A stretch of DNA of 64,000 nt, from the NCBI RefSeq assembly GCF_036850765.1, contig NC_089495.1, forward strand, positions 121,357,033 to 121,421,032, written 5' to 3'. A program made the translations under genes and the position numbers. Under the pieces are notes generated by a model, which was not told the DNA's origin, made no database searches, and was given only the letters and a program-made list of their open reading frames with translations. This DNA comes from Saccopteryx bilineata. Taxonomy: Eukaryota > Chordata > Mammalia > Chiroptera > Emballonuridae. Position 1 is the stretch's first letter; every line of letters begins with the position of its first letter. This document shows, one piece after another, positions 11,180 to 22,269 of this stretch.

Positions 11180-12350
11180 TAAAGATACGATGAAGACACA
11201 GACGAGGACAGCGGGGGTGTGTGGGAGCCAGCCCAGGGGGATCGGGACGAGAAGGTGCTGCTTGCCAGGGAAGGAGAGCTGGCGGGAGGCAAAGCCAGAC
11301 CCCCTTTCTGGGCAGGGTGTTGAGAAACGGACAGAGGGACAGGGAGGGATGGGAGGGCGCTACCACAGCCAAGCTGACAGAGAACTTTAACCAGAACGAG
11401 CTGCAACATGAGGAAAATTTTTTTAAAACCAAGTTTTATTCAAATAAGGGTTTAAATACATTATATAACATTAAAACTAAAGGGGGAAAAGCCCTCAAAA
11501 CCAACCTGTTCCTCGCTGGCAGTGGGCAATGGCTGCCAACAGCATGACGGACACTGTAGTGTGAAACACATTCCCTGGTCAAGCTGAACTCTGAGAGCAG
11601 CCTGGCCTCACATTCTGGTGTCTGGACATCAATTGGCTAGAACATGTCTGGTGAAAAAGACCCTGGTGGCAAGCCAGATGTCCTGTGAAGGCAGCCGCTC
11701 TCTGCCCTGCCCACCTGACCAGGTTGGGGATGCCAAAGATCTTCCTTTGACCACTGAAGGCCCCTCTGGTGGCACCAATGCGGTGCTGCCTCAGCCCAGC
11801 CTCTCCTTCGGCTTCAGGGAAGCTGTCCACATGGCGACGTCCTCTGAGGGCAGGGGACTCGGCAGAGGGAGGGCTGAGGGGCTGCTGACCAGGCTCACCT
11901 GTGACCTTGGGGCTCTGGCCTCGGCCGGAACATCACATCACTGCTTTGTTTCAGGCTGGACACTGCCAGGCACCTACTGCTTGACCCCCATCTAAAGCGG
12001 GGACCTCAAGATTAGACGGCATGGCTCTTTTCAGTCTACTGCACAGAGGAGTCATCTACATGAGCCCAAGTTAAGAGCAGACTCCAAACGGTTATATGGT
12101 ATAAGCTGAGGTTTTAAACCTATGACAAGGGACAGAAGGGAAACTGTACTCATTGCAAGGACATCTTAAGCATCATGAGCAGGGGTCCACGGCTAGGCCA
12201 GTCTCCCCACTCCTGATGCTCTATGCCAGCCACTTCCTCTTCCATGCTCGCACTGGTTTCTCTTTAACATATGGCCCTGTGACCCCTTCAGCCCTATTTG
12301 TATATGAATACAATCTTCACGCCCACCAGGAGGAAGCAGACCACCCCTTT
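11180..12350. other. BID intron, no recognised feature
   Basis: Mixed-composition intron with no transposon ends or exon-like structure that I can support. Confidence 0.35.
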
Positions 12351-12353
12351 ACC

Positions 12354-12848
12354 TGTGTGGTGGTTCAGAACAAGCCCCCCCAAGATGTGCCTTGGTGGTG
12401 CGTGAAGTGATTTGAGCTAACAGTAATTTTAACTTTAGACTCTGGAGAAACTTCTGCCCCTCTCTTGGACTGCCTAGAACTTGAATTAGGGGCCTTGCCC
12501 ATAATAACAGATTCCCAGTGAGAACTTTCTGACCCCCCTGTATGAGAGGGAAATGCATATGTACTAAATAAACACCTGCTCTTCTTATCCTCCTGCAATG
12601 ACCCTATGAAGCCTGTAGGAGCATGACCTCATCCCTAGCTCAGGTGACTTATGTACCTCAATCCCCCTTTTCTGTCTCTGAACCTCTCCTGCCTGTGGGG
12701 TCTCTGACTCTCCTGTGTCTATGGGATGCCCATATGTGTGTAAGTACTAAATTGGGGTATTTTCTCTTGCTACTCCGTCTCACGTCTGTTTGATCTGAGC
12801 AGCCAGAAGAACCTGGAGGGGAGAGGGAAGGGAGTCTGTTCTCACACC
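12354..12848 (+). mobile_element. class I ERV-type solo LTR
   Basis: A segment of about 495 bp starts TGTGTGGTGGTTCAGA and ends near TTCTCACA. It contains an 'actaaataaacacc' signal and a U5-like end, 'tattttctcttgctactccgtctc'. A shorter relative lies at 23490-23875, which supports a repeat family. The target duplication is not convincing, so the boundaries are approximate. Confidence 0.6.
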
Positions 12849-13020
12849 TGCATCAGCAAAGGGGTCAAGGGAGCGGAGGTTCTGGACAGCAGACATAGGA
12901 CTCCTCGGTGGAAAGGTCTGCAGAAGAAGGGTGGGAAGTTGGGAACATTGGGAAGGGAAGAGCTAAAGGGGGAGGCTGCAGAGCCCTTGTTGTGGCTCAG
13001 TGGGCCAGGAATAAATTTTA

Positions 13021-13371
13021 CTTTTTTTTTTAGGTGAGAGGAGGGGAGACAGTGAGGCAGACTCCCATATGCACCCCAACTGGGATCCACCCAGCCACCC
13101 CTGGCCCAGGCTGATGCTTGAGTACTGAGCTATTTTTAGTGTCTGAGGCCCATATGCTCCAACTGAGCTATGCTTAGTGCCCTGGGCTGACACTTGAATC
13201 TATTGAGCCACTGATTGTGAGAGGGGAAGAGGGAGAGAAGAGGGAAAGAAGGGGGAGAGGGGAGGGAGGAGAAGCAGATGGTCACTTTTCCTCTGTGCCC
13301 TGACTGGGGATCAACCCAGGCCGTCCATACATCAGGCTGATGCTCTATGCACTGAGCCACCAGCCAGGGCC
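13021..13371 (-). repeat. SINE-C/D (Ves-like), reverse
   Basis: The reverse-oriented Ves-like head is at the right end (ccaccagccagggc), with a B-box-like 'gggatcaacccagg' complement. A degenerate internal duplication of the 'tgagcta...' segment is seen at 13110-13165. Confidence 0.8.
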
Positions 13372-13375
13372 CATC

Positions 13376-14757
13376 TTATTTTACTTTAACTAGCCTGAGG
13401 ACTTAACCCTTGGACTTTCCAGTTATGCATCGATGCCTGGTGACGTGTTAGTCCTGTAGATAACCCTCTGAAAACCAAGGAAAGAATGTTTACATGTCCA
13501 GACCACTGGACAGACATCTGGAGGATCACTATTTTGGACCAATCCAGAAGCTAAGATTCTTCCCAAGAATGTACTTTTTTTAACTGTAAGAACCCTCTAC
13601 TTTTTTCTCTTCTTTGGAACACTGTGGGTGTTACTGGTTATACTTCCTAAATTGTGAATCTTAAGACCCTACCTAGTAAAATGTTGCCATTTAATTCCAG
13701 TAAAGCCTTCTGATTCATTTAGGAATGGTCCATAGTATGCTCCTCAGAAAGATGACCAGTCTGGAGAAAAACCACTCACAGAAATCAAAGACCCATACAG
13801 GCCATGAGAAAGCTAAAGTGAATTTACAAACATATGCAAAACTGGCCAGTATGCACAAGGAGGTCCACAGGGAAGAATTCATTTTCATTTCTATGGACAA
13901 ATCACTTGCATTAGCATCATTTTTCTGCAACTCAGAAATGTAAAATGGCTCAAAGACAAAGAAGAACAAAGGAAACCTAACCGGGTAATTAACAGAACAT
14001 CTAGTATTTTGTTTGTTTATTTTGGCCCATTTTAAAGTCTTTCATGATTTTTCCTGCCTGTCTATGATAATAACCTCAAAGATTATTCTGTGAGCCACGT
14101 ACAAAGGGTTGGTCCCATCAGACAGGCCTGGTGACTGACAGTTGGGCAGTGAGCATGTTAACTACAACCTAAGCCTCCTGGTTCCTTTGCAAATCCAGAG
14201 CCATGCAGGACTGAACCATGGGGGCCACAGAACCAACTTCTGCCATAAACTTTCATCATAAACTTTCATAAGGGATCTTGGAATGGACTTTAAGCACTTC
14301 TATTACTTGCTATCCTGAGGGTAAGAAACCAAATCTACGCAATACTACCAGGTTCCGCTAACAGTTCCTATTAAGTATAAGTGAATTCCTCTGTGGAAAT
14401 AAAGGAGGCCCAAACCAAATGGGGTGGGGGGAGAGCTATTTGTTCAGAAACTTCCATCTGGAGGAGACAAAGGCTGGCAGAGGAGTGGGGCAGCTTTCCA
14501 TTGAAGAAAGGAGGCATCAGCTGCGCTCTCATGGGAGGCTAGCGGCCTGGGGCACCTGGAGGTGGCTGACACAGGCACCCTACGTGACTGGTCCGCAGTG
14601 CATATCTGGCTTTCTTTGGGTCATCCTAATTTGAAAGCAGGAACAAAAAATAGGGAAGCAAGTCTTGGCCGTCTGGGGCTGATTGTTACAAAATTTATTT
14701 TTTAGTTCCCTCTACTGTCACCAAAGACAGAGGTCTGGCTTCCTGCAAGTCTGTTGT
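13376..14757. other. BID intron, decayed retroelement-like sequence
   Basis: There is no intact feature. Text near 13700-13950 and 14230-14420 has the composition of retroelement remains (short signals such as 'aataaagg'), but I cannot assign a family. Confidence 0.3.
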
Positions 14758-15480
14758 TGCCTGACCAGTGGTAGCGCAGTGCATAGAGCATCGACTTGGG
14801 ACACTGAGGTCACCAGTTTGAAACCCCAAGATTGCCGGCTAGGGCGCAGGTTTGTTGGCTCAAGCATGGGCTCCTCAGCTTGAGCACAGAGTTGCTGGTT
14901 GGAGCCAGGTACCCTCAACATGATCCCAAAAGTTGCCAGTTTGGGCCCAAAGGCTGCTGGCATGTAAAAGCCCGAGGTCTCTGGCTCAGCTTGAGCACGA
15001 GGTATGATCCCCAGTCAAGGCACATACAAGAATAATTCAAGCCTGACCAGGCGGTGGCGCAGTGGATAGGGCGTTGAACTGGGATGCGGAGGACCCAGGT
15101 TCGGGACCCCGAGGTCGCCAGCTTGAGCGCGGGCTCATCTGGTTTGAGCAAAGCTCACCAGCTTGGACCCAAGGTCGCTGGCTCGAGCAGGGGGTTACTC
15201 GGTCTGCTGAAGGCCCATGGTCAAGGCACATATGAGAAAGCAATCAATGAACAACTAAGGAGCCACAATAAAGAATTGATGTTTCTCATCTCTCTCCCTT
15301 CCTGTCTGTCCCTATCTGTCCCTCTCTCTGACTCTCTCTGTCTCTGCCACACACACAAAAAAGAATAATTCAATATACAACTAAAGTGAAAGCAACTACA
15401 AGTTGATGCTTCTCATTCTCTCTCCCTCCCTTCTTGTCTCTCTCTCTCAAAAAAAGATGATGATAATAATAATAATAAAT
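14758..15480 (+). repeat. older SINE-A split by a younger SINE-A
   Basis: The outer SINE begins 'gcctgaccagtggtagcgc' and resumes after the inner copy with 'atacaactaaagtgaaagcaac' and a CT-rich tail ending in (AAT)n. The inner SINE occupies 15041-15360. Confidence 0.88.
15041..15360 (+). repeat. SINE-A nested in a SINE-A
   Basis: A complete SINE-A with a perfect 13-bp duplication, aagaataattcaa, at 15028-15040 and 15361-15373. It lies inside the body of the older copy. Confidence 0.94.
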
Positions 15481-15784
15481 TTATAAAGGAGTCGGTTTCC
15501 TGGGCAGAGTGCTACAACTTGTGAGTTAAAGTTCTATTGTTACACATGGTCCTGCCATTCATTGCCATTTGCATATTCAGTCTCTCGCCTCTCTTATTCT
15601 GAGATAGGACATGTGGCAAAACTGCTGAAACCAATAAACCCACCCAACTTCCTGGGCTCGAATTCCTGTTGTGATATTAGCCCCCCCCCCCCCCGCCCCG
15701 CCCCGCATCCTCCGTGTTATAGACTTTGGTTGATTCAAGTTACTGCTGTCTCTAGCAAATCATAGTCTAGGGAAACAGTATGGT

Positions 15785-16331
15785 CAGTATCTGTGGCTGC
15801 CATCAAAGCCGCCTGGCCAACGCAGGTTCAGGTTTGATTCGGACACATTGTAAACAATCGAGCCGAAACTGTTGATCCATTTTCCTTTAATCCTAGCTTG
15901 CACCCAGCAGGCGAGAAATACACACAGTGAGAAAAACTTCCCTTTCCTTTCAGGGCTCCCAAAGCCACTGACTCATCCGAATTTTCCTAGAATCGAAGGG
16001 TTCCACCTCACCAGTCTTATTCACCTTTGTTCCCCATCTCCTTCTCCTCCACGAACTGGCTTCTCCTTCCCCCATTCTGGCTGCCTCCTCCACGTGGCTT
16101 CCCTGCCCTGCTCCACGGGTTCTTCCTCTCTACAAGCACTTAATCTCTCCCCAAATGGCCTCCTAGCTCCACCTTTTAAAACCTTTTGGTGCAAAGGCCC
16201 TCCCCCAACACACATTAGCACAACCACGCCCCTTCCCAAGCAAGAAGGGCATAGATATTATTACCTAGGCAACGGCCATCCACATGGGCAGCGCCATCTT
16301 TAACAAAATGAGCATAATATTTCTTATCTGC
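15785..16331 (-). mobile_element. class I ERV LTR, reverse, left arm of a palindrome
   Basis: The reverse complement carries LTR text: 'cttgcttgggaaggggc', 'ttttaaaaggtgg', then an R/U5 region ending in 'aggattaaagg'. It matches the forward LTR at 20215-20707 through U3 and the forward LTR at 16332 through R/U5. Its 5' start is lost at the junction with the next LTR. Confidence 0.8.
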
Positions 16332-16940
16332 TGTTGGTCAAATAAGTTTGTAAATATGTATAGGTTTGCTCGCTTATAGTTTGCATTGGGTGTGGGGGAC
16401 AGGCTGTAAGCAGGCAGGGTTTTGTTAAACCCTAAGGCTTAGTTTTAAGACTAAGCCTTTCCCACTCTAAGTGACTTTGTATCAGAGACTTCCTTGTTTG
16501 TATATTGGATTAAAGGTTTTGATTTCTACACTATAAAATGGGGCAGACCGGGAGCTTGCTCTCTCTCGGTTCCTGAGATTAGCATTAGAGAGAGTGCAGA
16601 AAGGCCACGTGGAGAAGAGGAGAAGCAGCCAAGATGGCGGAGTGCTGAAGGAGAAGCCAGTTTGTGCAGAGAGAAGGAGATGGGGAACAGAGGTGAATAA
16701 GGCTGGTGAGATAGAACCCTTTGATTCTAGGAAATTCGGATGAGTCAGTGGCTTTGGGAGCCCTGAATGGAAAGGGAAGTTTTTTCCCACTGTGTGTACT
16801 TCTTGCCCGACAGGTATAAGCTAGGATTAAAGCTAATGGCCCACCAGTTCTCGGCTCCGTTGTTTCATTACCGTCTGTCGGAATCAAATGCAAACCTGCA
16901 TGGGCCAGGCGGCTGTGATGGTGGCCGCGGCTACTGGCTT
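16332..16940 (+). mobile_element. class I ERV LTR, forward, right arm of a palindrome
   Basis: The LTR begins TGTTGGTCAAATAAG and contains a promoter-like 'ctataaaatggggcagacc' at about 16530. Its R/U5 is nearly the mirror of the reverse LTR to its left. It ends near 'ctggctttaca'. Its U3 differs from that of its left neighbour, so it is a recombinant or different subfamily. It could be the 5' LTR of the gag-bearing element to the right. Confidence 0.75.
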
Positions 16941-17266
16941 TACATCTGCCCAACGGAAACCAACCCCACATGCTCTGGGTTCTTCAGTTTTGTGATTTGT
17001 AGAGGGGACTGTTGTCCCTGACTTGGCCTGGCTAGAGAAGAGACCCTGGTGTTAAGCCAGATCTTGACCTAGGGAGGCTGGAAAGGACTTTCTCTCCTTC
17101 CTAAACCTTTGAAACCAGCCTGGGGGCAGAAGGGGAGGGTATTGTTTACTTAGTCCAGTGAAACTGAGGGAACCCCAATTTGCTGTCTGGAAAAAAGAAC
17201 TTTTTCCTCAGGGCCTGGAGATTGCTGGCCATGTGGGTGCTTTCTGCCCTGAAGAAAAACACTGGA

Positions 17267-17613
17267 GCCTGATCAGGCAGTGGCGCAGTGAATAGAGCGT
17301 CGGACTGGGATGCGGAGGACCCAGGTTAGAGACCCTGAGGTCGCCAGCTTGAGCGCGGGCTCATCTGGTTTGAGCAAAAGCTCACCAACTTGGACCCATG
17401 GTCACTGGCTCGAGCAAGGGGTCACTCGGTCTGCTGCAGCCCCACGGTCAAGGCACATATGAGAAAGCAATCAATGAACAACTAAGGTGTCGCAATGAAA
17501 AACCGATGATTGATGCTTCTCATCTCTCTCCGTTCCTGTCTGTCTGTCCCTATCTATCCCTCTCTCTGATTCTTTCTCTGTCTCTATAAAAAAAAAAAGG
17601 AAAGAAAGAAAAA
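17267..17613 (+). repeat. SINE-A insertion
   Basis: Full-length SINE-A with the target duplication gaaaaacactgga at 17254-17266 and 17614-17626. Confidence 0.93.
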
Positions 17614-17986
17614 GAAAAACACTGGAAACTATAGAAGCAAGAGAACTCCATTCTTCTGAATTCTACTTTTCCATCCAAAGGTGGCGGGGGACTGAAAGCA
17701 CACCTGATTGTCTCTTCCTCTGGTGTCTGTGGCGGGCTCCAGTCCTCCCCACCTCTCCCAGCCTGGCAAGCTCAGACTACCGCCGTCAGCAACACAAACT
17801 CAAGACCCTGGGAAATATGGCTGTTTCTCTCCAGCTTGCCTCTCACTCTGAACCCCAAATCCTCTGCCACTGTTCCCCTTTCCCTGCAAGTGACTCACCA
17901 CCTAACTATCTCTGGCTGTTTGCCTTTGTGACGAGAAACTGACCCTTGGGCCAAATGAGCCTACAGTGTGGCTAGTTTGCTTTCTT

Positions 17987-18212
17987 TTTTTTTTTTTTTT
18001 TTTTAAAGTTTCTTCAACTTTATTTATTTATTCATTTTTAGAGAGGAGAAAGAGAGAGAGAGAGAGGAGAGAGAGACAGTGAGAGAGAAGGGGGAGGAGC
18101 TGGAAGCATCAACTCCCATATGTGCCTTGACCAGGCAAGCCCAGGGTTTCGAACAGGCGACCTCAGCATTTCCAGGTCGACGCTTTATCCACTGCGCCAC
18201 CACAGGTCAGGC
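17987..18212 (-). repeat. SINE-B, reverse
   Basis: Reverse SINE-B with a poly-T at the left, an AG-rich tail complement and the head at 'ccaccacaggtcaggc'. The 14-bp duplication tagtttgctttctt flanks both sides. Confidence 0.94.
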
Positions 18213-18574
18213 TAGTTTGCTTTCTTAAACCTTCCTTGTGCCAGGTTGGACACCTGGGCTCCGCAGCCCACATCCCTGCACATATATATAACACACAAAC
18301 TAACAGAAATGTCTCGAGGAGGCGTCTCCATTTACTGACCAGGAGAGGGCTGCTCTAGCTCTTACCAAGGCCCTCTTCCAGGCCTCAGGCTGGACTCAAG
18401 AGTGAGCCTATTACTCGCTTACTACTGCCAAATGGCACCAAACTTCCCCCCTCAAGCTGGAACTCAAATTCCAAATTGGGGCGACTGAGAGGATCCTGCA
18501 GGACTCGCCGCTAGAACACCTCCTCAGGAACTACATGTATTTTAAGCTCCACGGGCTAAAGAAACACTTCTTTT

Positions 18575-19069
18575 ATTTATTTACTTATTTATTTTTGTGA
18601 GAGAGACAGAAAGAGGGACAGATAGGGACAGACAGACAGGAGAGAGATGAGAAGCATCAATTCTTCGTTGTGGTACCTTAGTTGTTCATTGATTGCTTTC
18701 TCATATGTGCCTTGATTGGGGGGTTACAGCTGAGCCAGGTGGTCCCACAGTTGAACCAGTCTTGCCTGCCTTACTGTCTGAACTCTGGGTGTAACCCAGA
18801 AACGGAGACGTTCACAAGGCTGGGGCAGGTGTGGTGGGCTAGAGAGTCCCTGGGCCTGCCAGCTCTGGCCAAACCAGCAACCTTGGGATCAAGCCAGGGA
18901 CCTTGGGCTTCAGGCCAGCAACATGGAGTCATGTCTATGATCCCACGCTCAAGCCAGCGACCCTGCACTCAAGCTGGTGAGCCTGAGCTCAAGCCAGCGA
19001 CCTAGGGGTTTCGAATCTTGGTCCTCTGCATCTCAGTCCAAAGCTCTACTGTGCCATTTCCTGGTCAGG
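18575..19069 (-). repeat. SINE-A, reverse, interrupted by a foreign 136-bp segment
   Basis: The tail and head of a reverse SINE-A are present, but between 'ttacagctgagcc' and 'ccagcaaccttggg' a segment at 18737-18872 is unrelated to the SINE. That segment is nearly identical to unique intron sequence at 29156-29292. Confidence 0.9.
18737..18872 (+). repeat. 136-bp copy of the sequence at 29156-29292
   Basis: It runs from 'aggtggtccca' to 'ctctggccaa', aligns colinearly with 29156-29292 and shows only about six differences by eye. It replaces roughly 25-30 bp of the host SINE. No target duplication or A-tail marks it as a retroposon. Confidence 0.9.
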
Positions 19070-19074
19070 TACAC

Positions 19075-19530
19075 ACCTTCTTTTATAATACTGCCTGGCC
19101 CCAGTATAAGCTGGGAGACTGGAAGGCTTGGCCTGTTAATGGATCTTTAAATTATAGCACAATTTTACAACTAGATCTGTTTTGCAAAGGGGAGGATGAA
19201 TGGGAAGGAGTAGGCTATGTATAGGCCTTTATGACCCTCTACCAAGATCCCAGTTTAAAGAAGCATGGATGAATGTGCTAAGCTCATCTCCCCTTCCCTA
19301 AGAAGATCCAGACCTCCTAGATCTGCCCTGCACCGGAGGTGACCACCACCTCCAAGCACTTCCCCACCCCTCAGGGAAAGTATGGCGGCCATCAGGCCAA
19401 GTCCACTCTAGACCCCACACAGGGAGCCTGGGCGTCTCTCTAGCATGCCATGGTCTCCAGCTTTACAGGAGGTCCCACACATTCCCCCTCTGCACCCCCA
19501 CTCATCGACCCATTCCTCCTGAAACACCTA
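19075..19530 (+). pseudogene. ERV class I gag, matrix and proline-rich region
   Basis: One frame at about 19080-19225 carries the conserved matrix stretch around 'WPQYKLGD' and 'LQLDLFC' seen in gammaretrovirus-like Gag. A stop (TAG) follows at about 19220. The next 270 bp are proline-codon rich, like the p12-type linker. Gag builds the viral core. This copy is dead: it has stops and is cut at 19531 by a solo LTR. The assignment rests on motif recognition, not on an alignment. Confidence 0.75.
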
Positions 19531-19531
19531 G

Positions 19532-19932
19532 TGTTGGGTACACCAGTGTGTTACAAGTGTGTTAGGTTTGCTCATTTGCACTTTGCCTAATTGGTGCCTG
19601 AGCTGGGGCAGCGCCATGTGTGTACAGTCTATGTAAAGCTGCGGGTGCTTGCCCTCAGGGCTGCAGATTGCAAACTGCAGACTGCCTGCCGCCACTGGGA
19701 GGGGCCATTGTTTGCTACTGTTTGCCAGAGAAGGGGTTTCCCCACCTCCCTAGTTGTTTGGCTTATGGGTCCTGGAGACAGAAAGGAAAGCGGGTTTTCT
19801 CTGCCTGCTTGCTCATCCGCCCTTGCAAGACTCTAATAAACAAAATGGCCCACCATTTTCTGGCTCCGCAGTTCCTTTACCCTCTGCCCGAATCCAGTGA
19901 GAACCTGCCTGGCCAGGGCCACCAGCCTTACA
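19532..19932 (+). mobile_element. solo LTR inserted in the ERV gag
   Basis: The LTR starts TGTTGGGTACACC and ends CTTACA. It has a polyadenylation signal in 'actctaataaac' at about 19830. The flanks are cctag at the left and cctac at the right, a plausible 5-bp duplication with one change. The interrupted gag frame resumes directly after it. Confidence 0.8.
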
Positions 19933-20209
19933 CCTACCCTAGCCACTCACTACACAGTGGAGCCCCTCACTAGCCCTGCTCCTCAGAGAAGTTCCAGTAC
20001 ATGTAGCATTTTCCATGTCAGATTTAGCTGCACGTAAGGAAAAGCTGGGCCACTTTTCTGACGACCCTGGGAAGTTCGTTGAAGAATTTAACAAACTAAC
20101 GAAATTCTATGGTCCAACATGGGGTGACGTACAGATAATACTCATGCTGCTGTACAATCTGGGGAAGGCAAAGCATTATCAATACTGCCTGAGAACACAC
20201 TGACTGTTG
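19933..20209 (+). pseudogene. ERV class I gag, capsid N-terminal part
   Basis: A frame at about 20015-20203 encodes a gammaretrovirus-type capsid segment with the characteristic 'DDPGKF.EEF' and 'PTWGDVQ' motifs. A short upstream piece reads as the p12-capsid junction. It is cut at 20210 by another LTR and does not form a functional protein. Confidence 0.85.
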
Positions 20210-20214
20210 GGCAA

Positions 20215-20707
20215 ATAAGTTTGTAAAATTTGTGTTATTTGATTTTGCTCACTTTTATTGGTAAAAATGGCCGCTGCCAGGTGATACTGCTGATTACCTT
20301 CCTTGCTTGGGAAGGGGCTTAGTTATGCTAATGTTTGCTGGAGGAGGGGTTGTCGCACCAAAAAGTTTTAAGAGAAGCCACATTTTTGAGAGAAGCAGCC
20401 AAGATGGAGGGGTGCTGAAGGGGAACAGAGGTGAGGGGCTTCGTGAGCTCTGCTGAACTGGTGGGGCCTTTGATTCTAGGAAAAACCAGAAAAGATTCTC
20501 CTGGTTGTGGAACCGGAGAACACGGGGGTGGGTTTTTGTGCCCAGTGTGTTTTTTACTTGCCAGCCAGGTGCGAGGCTAGAATAAAAGTCATGGCCCACC
20601 AATTTTCGGCTCTGCAGTTTCATTACTGTCTATCCGAATCTAATGAGAACCTGTACGTGTCTGGCAGCAGCTGTGGTGGCCGTGACTACTGGCCAGACAC
20701 CAACTCA
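20215..20707 (+). mobile_element. second solo LTR inserted in the ERV capsid region
   Basis: The LTR starts TGTTGGGCAAATAAG and ends CCAACTCA, with a perfect 5-bp duplication, ctgac, at 20210-20214 and 20708-20712. It contains 'tagaataaaag' as the polyadenylation signal. It is the same LTR family as the reverse LTR at 15785-16331. Confidence 0.92.
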
Positions 20708-20712
20708 CTGAC

Positions 20713-21022
20713 TAGGACCCCCAGTGGAATTACCAGAGGGGACCCCTAAACTTAGTCTCACAATCACATGATATAACCTGTGTGACAGAGGATAAGAAAA
20801 AAAAATGTATATTTAAGTCGATCAATTGTGACAGGGTCTCGGAGATGTTACTTAGGGAAAAGATAAAAATCTCCATGTTCCATGGGTGACTAGTAAAAAG
20901 GCATTTAGAAAGTTTACCAACGTGAATCCCAACTCCCCAGAGGGACCAGTCCTACTAGGAATGCAGTTTAATTTTCAGCCCCAGGCATCAAGTGCAAATT
21001 GAAAAAGATCCTGCCTAGGCAT
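20713..21022 (+). pseudogene. ERV class I gag, capsid C-terminal part
   Basis: Reading resumes straight after the LTR with the 'QWNYQ' type motif, and later a stretch resembling the major homology region and the final capsid helices ('EGPVLLGMQF'). There are several stops and shifts. The text ends where a SINE begins. Confidence 0.65.
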
Positions 21023-21026
21023 CCCC

Positions 21027-21262
21027 ACTGATTTTGAGAGAGGGAAAGGGAGAAAGGAAGGGAGGGAAAGAGGAAAGAGAGAGAGGAGCATCAACTCGTT
21101 GTTCCACTTAGTTGTGTACCCAATGATTGCTTCTCATATGTGCCCTGACCAGAGCTCCAACCAGCACCCTCGGGATCAAGCCAATGACCCTGGGATCAAG
21201 CTGGTAACCTTGGTGCCCCAGGACAATACTCTATCCATCACACCATCAGCACCCCCCAAAAA
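21027..21262 (-). repeat. old Ves-like SINE (SINE-D), reverse
   Basis: An AG-rich tail complement lies at the left, with 'catatgtgccctgaccagagc' internally and a head near 'ctatccatcacaccatcagc'. Diverged copy. Confidence 0.75.
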
Positions 21263-21334
21263 GGCCCAATCTCTGTTCAGTAAGTTTGATACCTGGGCTA
21301 TTCTGTTAACTCCAATAGAAAATGGGTTCCCTCT

Positions 21335-21705
21335 CCACCCGAGCCCCATGGGGCACCCTCACCCCCCGAGGCACCCTCTCCACCTGAGCCCCACGGGGCA
21401 CCCTCACCATCCGAGCGCCACGGGGCACCCTCACCCCCCGAGGCACCCTCACCCCCCGAGCCCCACGGGGCACCCTCACCCCCCGAGCCCCACGGGGCAC
21501 CCTCACCCCCCGAGCCCCACGAGGCACCCTCACCCCCCGAGGCACCCTCTCCACCCGAGCCCCACGGGGCACCCTCACCACCCGAGCGCCACGGGGCACC
21601 CTCACCCCCCGAGCCCCACGGGGCACCCTCTCCACCCGAGCCCCACGGGGCACCCTCACCCGAGCCCCACAGGGCACCCTCTCCACCCAAGCCCCACAGA
21701 GACAG
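21335..21705. repeat. 27-bp GC-rich minisatellite
   Basis: The unit runs roughly GGGGCACCCTCACCCCCCGAGCCCCAC, repeated about 13-14 times, with some copies missing the GAGCCCCAC part. Because the period is a multiple of three and the units lack stops, long frames stay open on both strands. They are not genes. Confidence 0.95.
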
Positions 21706-21830
21706 TTCAGAACCACTCAGTGGCAGGGTTCTGTTGAATTTGGATCCAGGTTCAGCCTCACGGCAAACACCTCTTGCTGCTTTCATACCAATGTAAGAAG
21801 ACCGGTTCAAGAAGGTGCCATGTGGCTCTT

Positions 21831-21865
<35 letters not shown>

Positions 21866-22191
21866 TTACAGAGACAGAGAGTGAGTGAGAGAGGGATAGA
21901 CAGGGACAGACAGACAGGAATGGAGAGAGATGAGAAGCATCAATTATTAGTTTTTCATTGCGTATTGCAACACCTTAGTTGTTCATTGATTGCTTTCTCA
22001 TATGTGCCTTGACCGCGGGCTTTCAGCAGACCGAGTAACCCCTTGCTGGAGCCAGCGACCTTGGGTTCAAGCTGGTGAGCTTTTCCTCAAACAAGATGAG
22101 CCCGCACTGAAGCTGGCGACCTCGGGGTCTTGAACCCAGGTCCTCTGCATCCCAGTCCGACGCTCTATCCACTGCGCCACCGCCTGGTCAG
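21831..22191 (-). repeat. SINE-A, reverse, with (TTTA)n
   Basis: Complete reverse SINE-A with the perfect 14-bp duplication gccatgtggctctt at 21817-21830 and 22192-22205. A TTTA microsatellite has grown from the tail. Confidence 0.95.
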
Positions 22192-22269
22192 GCCATGTGG
22201 CTCTTAAACAAAGCTAAATAGCCAAAGGACACTCTAAATGGCCCAACTGCCCCCAACATACACGGGGCT

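Larger units (their letters stand above)
16941..19074 (+). mobile_element. probable 5' leader of the class I ERV, full of SINEs
   Basis: This sequence lies between the forward LTR and the first recognisable gag text. No reading frame is kept and no convincing primer-binding site is visible. It is inferred to be proviral only from position. SINEs at 17267, 17987 and 18575 occupy much of it. Confidence 0.4.

Noticed and set aside
21099..21810. Long frames on both strands over the proline/glycine-like repeats
   Set aside because: Produced by the 27-bp minisatellite, whose period is a multiple of three. There is no start context and no family.
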